Of a stretch of 64,000 nt of DNA, positions 60,917 to 64,000 are shown one piece after another; position 1 is the stretch's first letter, and each line of letters starts with the position of its first letter. The DNA comes from Mesobacillus persicus (GTDB taxonomy: Bacteria; Bacillota; Bacilli; Bacillales; Cytobacillaceae): the NCBI RefSeq assembly GCF_900109925.1, contig NZ_FOBW01000008.1:62001-126000 (forward strand), in the 5' to 3' direction. Both the position numbers and the translations under genes were made by a program. The notes beneath the pieces were generated by a model. It was not told where the DNA came from, ran no database searches, and worked only from the letters and a program-made list of their open reading frames with translations.

Positions 60917-62572
60917 TCAATTTGAGGAATTTACTTTATTGCGTTTATCAGCAAATAGAGAAAAACCTTCATACCCCTTATCTACAACTTCTTTACAAAT
61001 CTCAAGATATTTCTTAAAACCTCCTAAATATAGAGGTAGTCCTCTTGGTTTCCCTGGTATATTTGCCCCTGTCCACCAAGACTCCGTTTTAACAAAAAGT
61101 GTATTATTAGCTAACTCTACAACCGATTTACTCCATCCAGCTTCGGCTTCCTTTTCCGCCTCTATTATATTTAGGTCATGTTCACGGAGATACTTCAGAC
61201 ACTTAATAATCCATTCAACATTTGACTCAATCACTGCGACGTTGTTGGTAAATCCCGCAGGACTTTCAGGTCCAGTGATTAGGAATAGGTTAGGAAAACC
61301 AGTTGTTGCAAGTCCGAGATATGTGCTTATCTGTCCTCCATTTTTCCATTTTTCCTTTAATGAGATTCCATCTTTACCCCTAATATCTATTTTGAACAAG
61401 GGGCCGGTAATAGCATCATAACCTGTCGCAAATACAAGAATATCTAAGTCATATTCCTTTTCAATTGTTCGTAGTCCCTCCGGAGTAATTTCCTCAATAG
61501 GCGCCTTTTTTACATCAATCAAGCTGACATTATCACGATTATATGTTTCTAAATAATCGGTATTTAAAACTTGGCGTTTCGTTCCATAATAATAAGTTGG
61601 CATTAATTTTTCTGCTGTCTTGGGATCCCGAACAATTTCAGGGATCTTAGAGCGGAGGAATTCTGCAACTGTTTCATTCGCTTTTTCATTGGTAAATATA
61701 TCTGTATAACCTGGCATAAACCCGCCTTTTTCCCAAGCTTCTTCCAGTGCTTGCAACCTTTCTTCTTTGGTTACGTCAAAAATCGAACAATTCATTGGCT
61801 TCCTTAAATCACCAGTAGCGCTATTTCGAACTTGTTGCTTAATTTCTTCATAGTTTGCTTTTGTTTTTCGGATATACTCAGGATCAAGCTGATGATTCCT
61901 TGCTGGAATCATATATTGGGGAGTACGCTGAAACACTGTTAGGTGGTCAGCCTCTTTTGCTATTATAGGGATTATTTGTACACCACTTGATCCAGTCCCG
62001 ATGACACCAACACGTTTACCTTTAAAATCTACTTTCTCTTTCGGCCATTTTCCGGTATGATACCATTCACCTTTGAAGTTATTTAATCCTTTAAAGTTAG
62101 GAACGTTGGCAGCTGAGAGGCCACCTACGGCAGGGATGAAGTACTTAGCTGTTACACTAGTACCGTCATTTATGTAAATCCGCCAGTTCTCGTTGTCCTC
62201 GTCATAATGAGCGGCCGTGATGCGCGTATTGAGTTGAATATCTTTCCGTAAATTAAAATTATCTGCAACGTAGTTGAGATAACTTAGAATCTCCGGCTGA
62301 TCAGGATACCTAGAACTCCATGTCCATTCATTGTAGAGCTTTTCTGAGAACAAATAGGTATAGACTATGCTTTCCGTATCACAACGTGCTCCAGGATAGC
62401 GATTATGATACCATACTCCTCCTACATCCTCGGCTGCCTCAAATACTTTGGCGGAAAAACCAGCTTCACGTAAACTATGAAGCATGTACATTCCTGCAAA
62501 ACCTGCACCAATGATGACTGCATCGAAATCATTAACTTGACTTGGTTTAGAACCTTGTTGAGCAACATTCAT
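60917..62572 (-). CDS. Baeyer-Villiger monooxygenase (cassette 2), first gene of the long operon
   Basis: 551 aa with GAGFAG (22-27), fingerprint FKGEWYHTGKWP, GTGSSG and FATGYD. Same length and very similar to the cassette-1 enzyme. GGAGGGAG precedes the ATG. It opens a ten-gene minus-strand run: BVMO, esterase, SDR, aldehyde dehydrogenase, binding protein, two permeases, two ATPases, aldehyde dehydrogenase. A promoter with cre-like and FadR-like sites lies about 190-250 bp upstream. Confidence 0.92.
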   Translation of the reverse strand: MNVAQQGSKPSQVNDFDAVIIGAGFAGMYMLHSLREAGFSAKVFEAAEDVGGVWYHNRYPGARCDTESIVYTYLFSEKLYNEWTWSSRYPDQPEILSYLNYVADNFNLRKDIQLNTRITAAHYDEDNENWRIYINDGTSVTAKYFIPAVGGLSAANVPNFKGLNNFKGEWYHTGKWPKEKVDFKGKRVGVIGTGSSGVQIIPIIAKEADHLTVFQRTPQYMIPARNHQLDPEYIRKTKANYEEIKQQVRNSATGDLRKPMNCSIFDVTKEERLQALEEAWEKGGFMPGYTDIFTNEKANETVAEFLRSKIPEIVRDPKTAEKLMPTYYYGTKRQVLNTDYLETYNRDNVSLIDVKKAPIEEITPEGLRTIEKEYDLDILVFATGYDAITGPLFKIDIRGKDGISLKEKWKNGGQISTYLGLATTGFPNLFLITGPESPAGFTNNVAVIESNVEWIIKCLKYLREHDLNIIEAEKEAEAGWSKSVVELANNTLFVKTESWWTGANIPGKPRGLPLYLGGFKKYLEICKEVVDKGYEGFSLFADKRNKVNSSN

Positions 62573-62762
62573 ATTATTTTCTCCCTCCTGATAAAGTGTT
62601 TTAAAATCTCTCAGAATAATTTTAATGAATATTCAGACTAATAAACTGACAAATCTCCCTATTAGTTATTAAATCTTTATGTTGTGAAAAAATTGAGCTA
62701 TGGTTTGCAATTAATAACATATAAATCTTCTAATTAATTTAGTGAAGTCTCTTCATCAATAA

Positions 62763-62822
62763 ATAATAAAATATTCGCACCATTTGTAAACGCTTAATCA
62801 ACTTGTAATACAATCATACAAG
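62763..62822 (-). promoter_or_regulatory. Predicted promoter with cre-like and GntR-type operator elements
   Basis: On the minus strand TTTACA (62790-62785), 16 bases, TATTAT (62768-62763). A cre-like sequence, TGTAAACGCTTA (62785-62796), overlaps the -35 but diverges at the last two positions. Just upstream, CTTGTAATACAATCATACAAG (62802-62822) holds TTGTA-A-TACAA and outer arms CTTGT/ACAAG, resembling FadR-subfamily operators. It would be bound by the GntR protein encoded at 63310. Confidence 0.45.
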
Positions 62823-63309
62823 AATGTAAAATTATTTTCAATCTATTTTTTGAGTTTTCACAATATTCTTGTTGTTTTGAGTCACTCTAAACTTTTTTGT
62901 TTCTTGAAGAAGAATTTTATTGTTTATTCTAATTAGTTATCCTTTTCCAACACAAGCTTAACGTGCTATTTGTTAGTACCCATTTCAGACAATCAATTTT
63001 TGTAATTTGAGCTTTTAATCGATTTAGTTTTTATAGTGTTGAATTTTTCCGTTACGTCCTCTCTACCGCAGAAATGCATATTGGGGTGTAAAAAATTTTA
63101 GGAAGTATAAAAAAAATCCCCATTTCATTGAATAGTTGGGGATTTTTTACCTATACGTACTAAAAGCAATACGACTGGTAAAGTGCTAGTCATTTGTTTA
63201 GTTTTTTTAACTGAAAAATCAATATTGGGTATCTTTTAGAAAATAGGAGGATAATGCTACTATGGTTGTAATCATATGCTTTGGCTGTCAAAAAAAACAA
63301 AGGGTCTAT
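62823..63309. other. Intergenic stretch upstream of the catabolic operon
   Basis: Very AT-rich. Apart from the terminator at 63111-63148 no feature is supported. Confidence 0.4.
63111..63148. terminator. Terminator downstream of the GntR-type gene
   Basis: AAAAAATCCCCA (63111-63122) and TGGGGATTTTTT (63137-63148) form a 12-bp stem with T-runs in both directions, 160 bp past the regulator stop. Confidence 0.7.
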
Positions 63310-63996
63310 TTAATTCACGCGTGGATCCCCAAGTTTTCTCCTTGCATTTGTTAAATGTTCTTTCATATAAAATGCAGCTGCTGTTTTATCTCTTCTTTTA
63401 ATTGCTTCAAAAATATTTTGATGTTCCTGGTACACTTGTTCCCGCTTTTCTTTTCTACCCACGTTTTTCTGTAACGAATATGTAAGTGCTTTTTGGTAAA
63501 GGTCTCTTACATTTTCTACTGATTGTGTTAGAAAAGAATTTTTGGCAGCTTTTACGATAAGCATATGGAAAGCATAATCTGCTCTATCTCCAACAATGGA
63601 CTCATCATTAATTGTATCTGACACTTGCTGAAGTGCCACATATATCTCCTTAATATCTTCTTCTGTATGCCTTTCTGCTGCAAATGCTGCCGCTTCTGAC
63701 TCAATTACTGTTCGCAATTCAAGCAAGTTATAAATTTCTTCATCTGTAATCATTTCAAATGCAACCGTATCTAGTAGATCTTCTTTGCGCATTTTTTTTA
63801 CAAAGTTTCCGCCACCTTGAATCGATTCTATTAGCCCACTTGCAACGAGCACACTAATTGTTTCACGAATAGGTGCCCTACTAACACCAAACATTTCAGC
63901 AAGCTTATTTTCGGATGGAAGTTTTGAACCTTCTGGAAAATCCCCATTTCGTATTTTCTGTTTTAATTGTTCAAGTATTTGGTCTGCTATTTTCAT
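63310..63996 (-). CDS. GntR-family regulator, FadR subfamily
   Basis: 228 aa. N-terminal winged HTH (GDFPEGSKLPSENKLAEMFG, then VSRAPIRETISVL) and a C-terminal FCD domain with the Asp/His metal-ligand pattern (for example YAFHMLIVKAA). FadR-type regulators usually repress catabolic operons and release DNA on binding an organic acid. The start at 63996 is four bases from the window edge, so the true start may lie outside. The adjoining BVMO operon is the likely target. Confidence 0.85.
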   Translation of the reverse strand: MKIADQILEQLKQKIRNGDFPEGSKLPSENKLAEMFGVSRAPIRETISVLVASGLIESIQGGGNFVKKMRKEDLLDTVAFEMITDEEIYNLLELRTVIESEAAAFAAERHTEEDIKEIYVALQQVSDTINDESIVGDRADYAFHMLIVKAAKNSFLTQSVENVRDLYQKALTYSLQKNVGRKEKREQVYQEHQNIFEAIKRRDKTAAAFYMKEHLTNARRKLGDPRVN

Positions 63997-64000
63997 TCGC

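Noticed and set aside
60939-61421. 160-codon frame opposite the cassette-2 BVMO
   Set aside because: Antisense shadow; a similar shadow occurs opposite cassette 1 (38287-38601), as expected from the sequence similarity of the two genes.

Overview
The window looks like a piece of a low-GC Firmicute chromosome of the Bacillaceae (Bacillus in the broad sense). This rests on AAGGAGG-type ribosome binding sites with frequent TTG and GTG starts, Bacillus-type operators (PhoP, Zur, TnrA and CcpA/cre-like boxes), a ComK-family regulator, the DUF1659/DUF2922/YvrJ small-gene cluster, and several intergenic palindromes of the kind dispersed in Bacillus genomes. The species cannot be named from the sequence alone.

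Region 1 (1-9 kb). A phosphate-starvation-type operon phoX-tatA-tatC sits behind four 11-bp-spaced PhoP hexamers. It is followed by a divergent TetR / paired-SMR efflux locus with a perfect 18-bp operator, a toxin-antitoxin locus whose MazF-like toxin is broken, small membrane proteins, psiE, and a decayed RQC-type gene. Region 2 (8.8-14 kb). A minus-strand group runs comK-like, DnaD-like, DnaB-like helicase, unknown, thermonuclease. An IS608-like element of about 1.1 kb, internally deleted so that tnpA is fused to tnpB, lies after the comK-like gene and supplies its stop codon. Region 3 (14-23.5 kb). Small genes and an SbtA-type transporter with a structured upstream region are followed by a five-gene nickel/peptide-type ABC importer with three Zur-like boxes. 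Region 4 (23.5-28.4 kb). nasC and nasA (nitrate assimilation, with a TnrA-type site) are flanked by two direct copies of about 345 bp carrying a yvrJ-type gene.

Region 5 (28.5-64 kb) is the most distinctive part: an almost entirely minus-strand catabolic island. It holds one Baeyer-Villiger monooxygenase (BVMO) fused to an HSL-type esterase and two unfused BVMO + esterase + SDR cassettes that are close paralogues. One cassette is in an apparent ten-gene operon with two aldehyde dehydrogenases and a complete Opp/Dpp-type importer. By family logic the sequence ketone -> ester/lactone -> hydroxy acid -> oxo acid -> carboxylic acid resembles cyclohexanone (chn-type) degradation, but the substrate is not known. 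Between the cassettes is a second gene set: Zn-alcohol dehydrogenase, TPP enzyme, FAH hydrolase, Ldh2 dehydrogenase, amidohydrolase, Rieske protein, SDR. It looks able to handle 2-hydroxy/2-oxo acids, in a pathway I cannot name. LysR and GntR/FadR regulators and cre-like sites suggest substrate induction plus carbon catabolite control. An M20 peptidase with two membrane proteins (one DUF5058) forms a separate uptake/hydrolysis unit at 32.4-35.4 kb.
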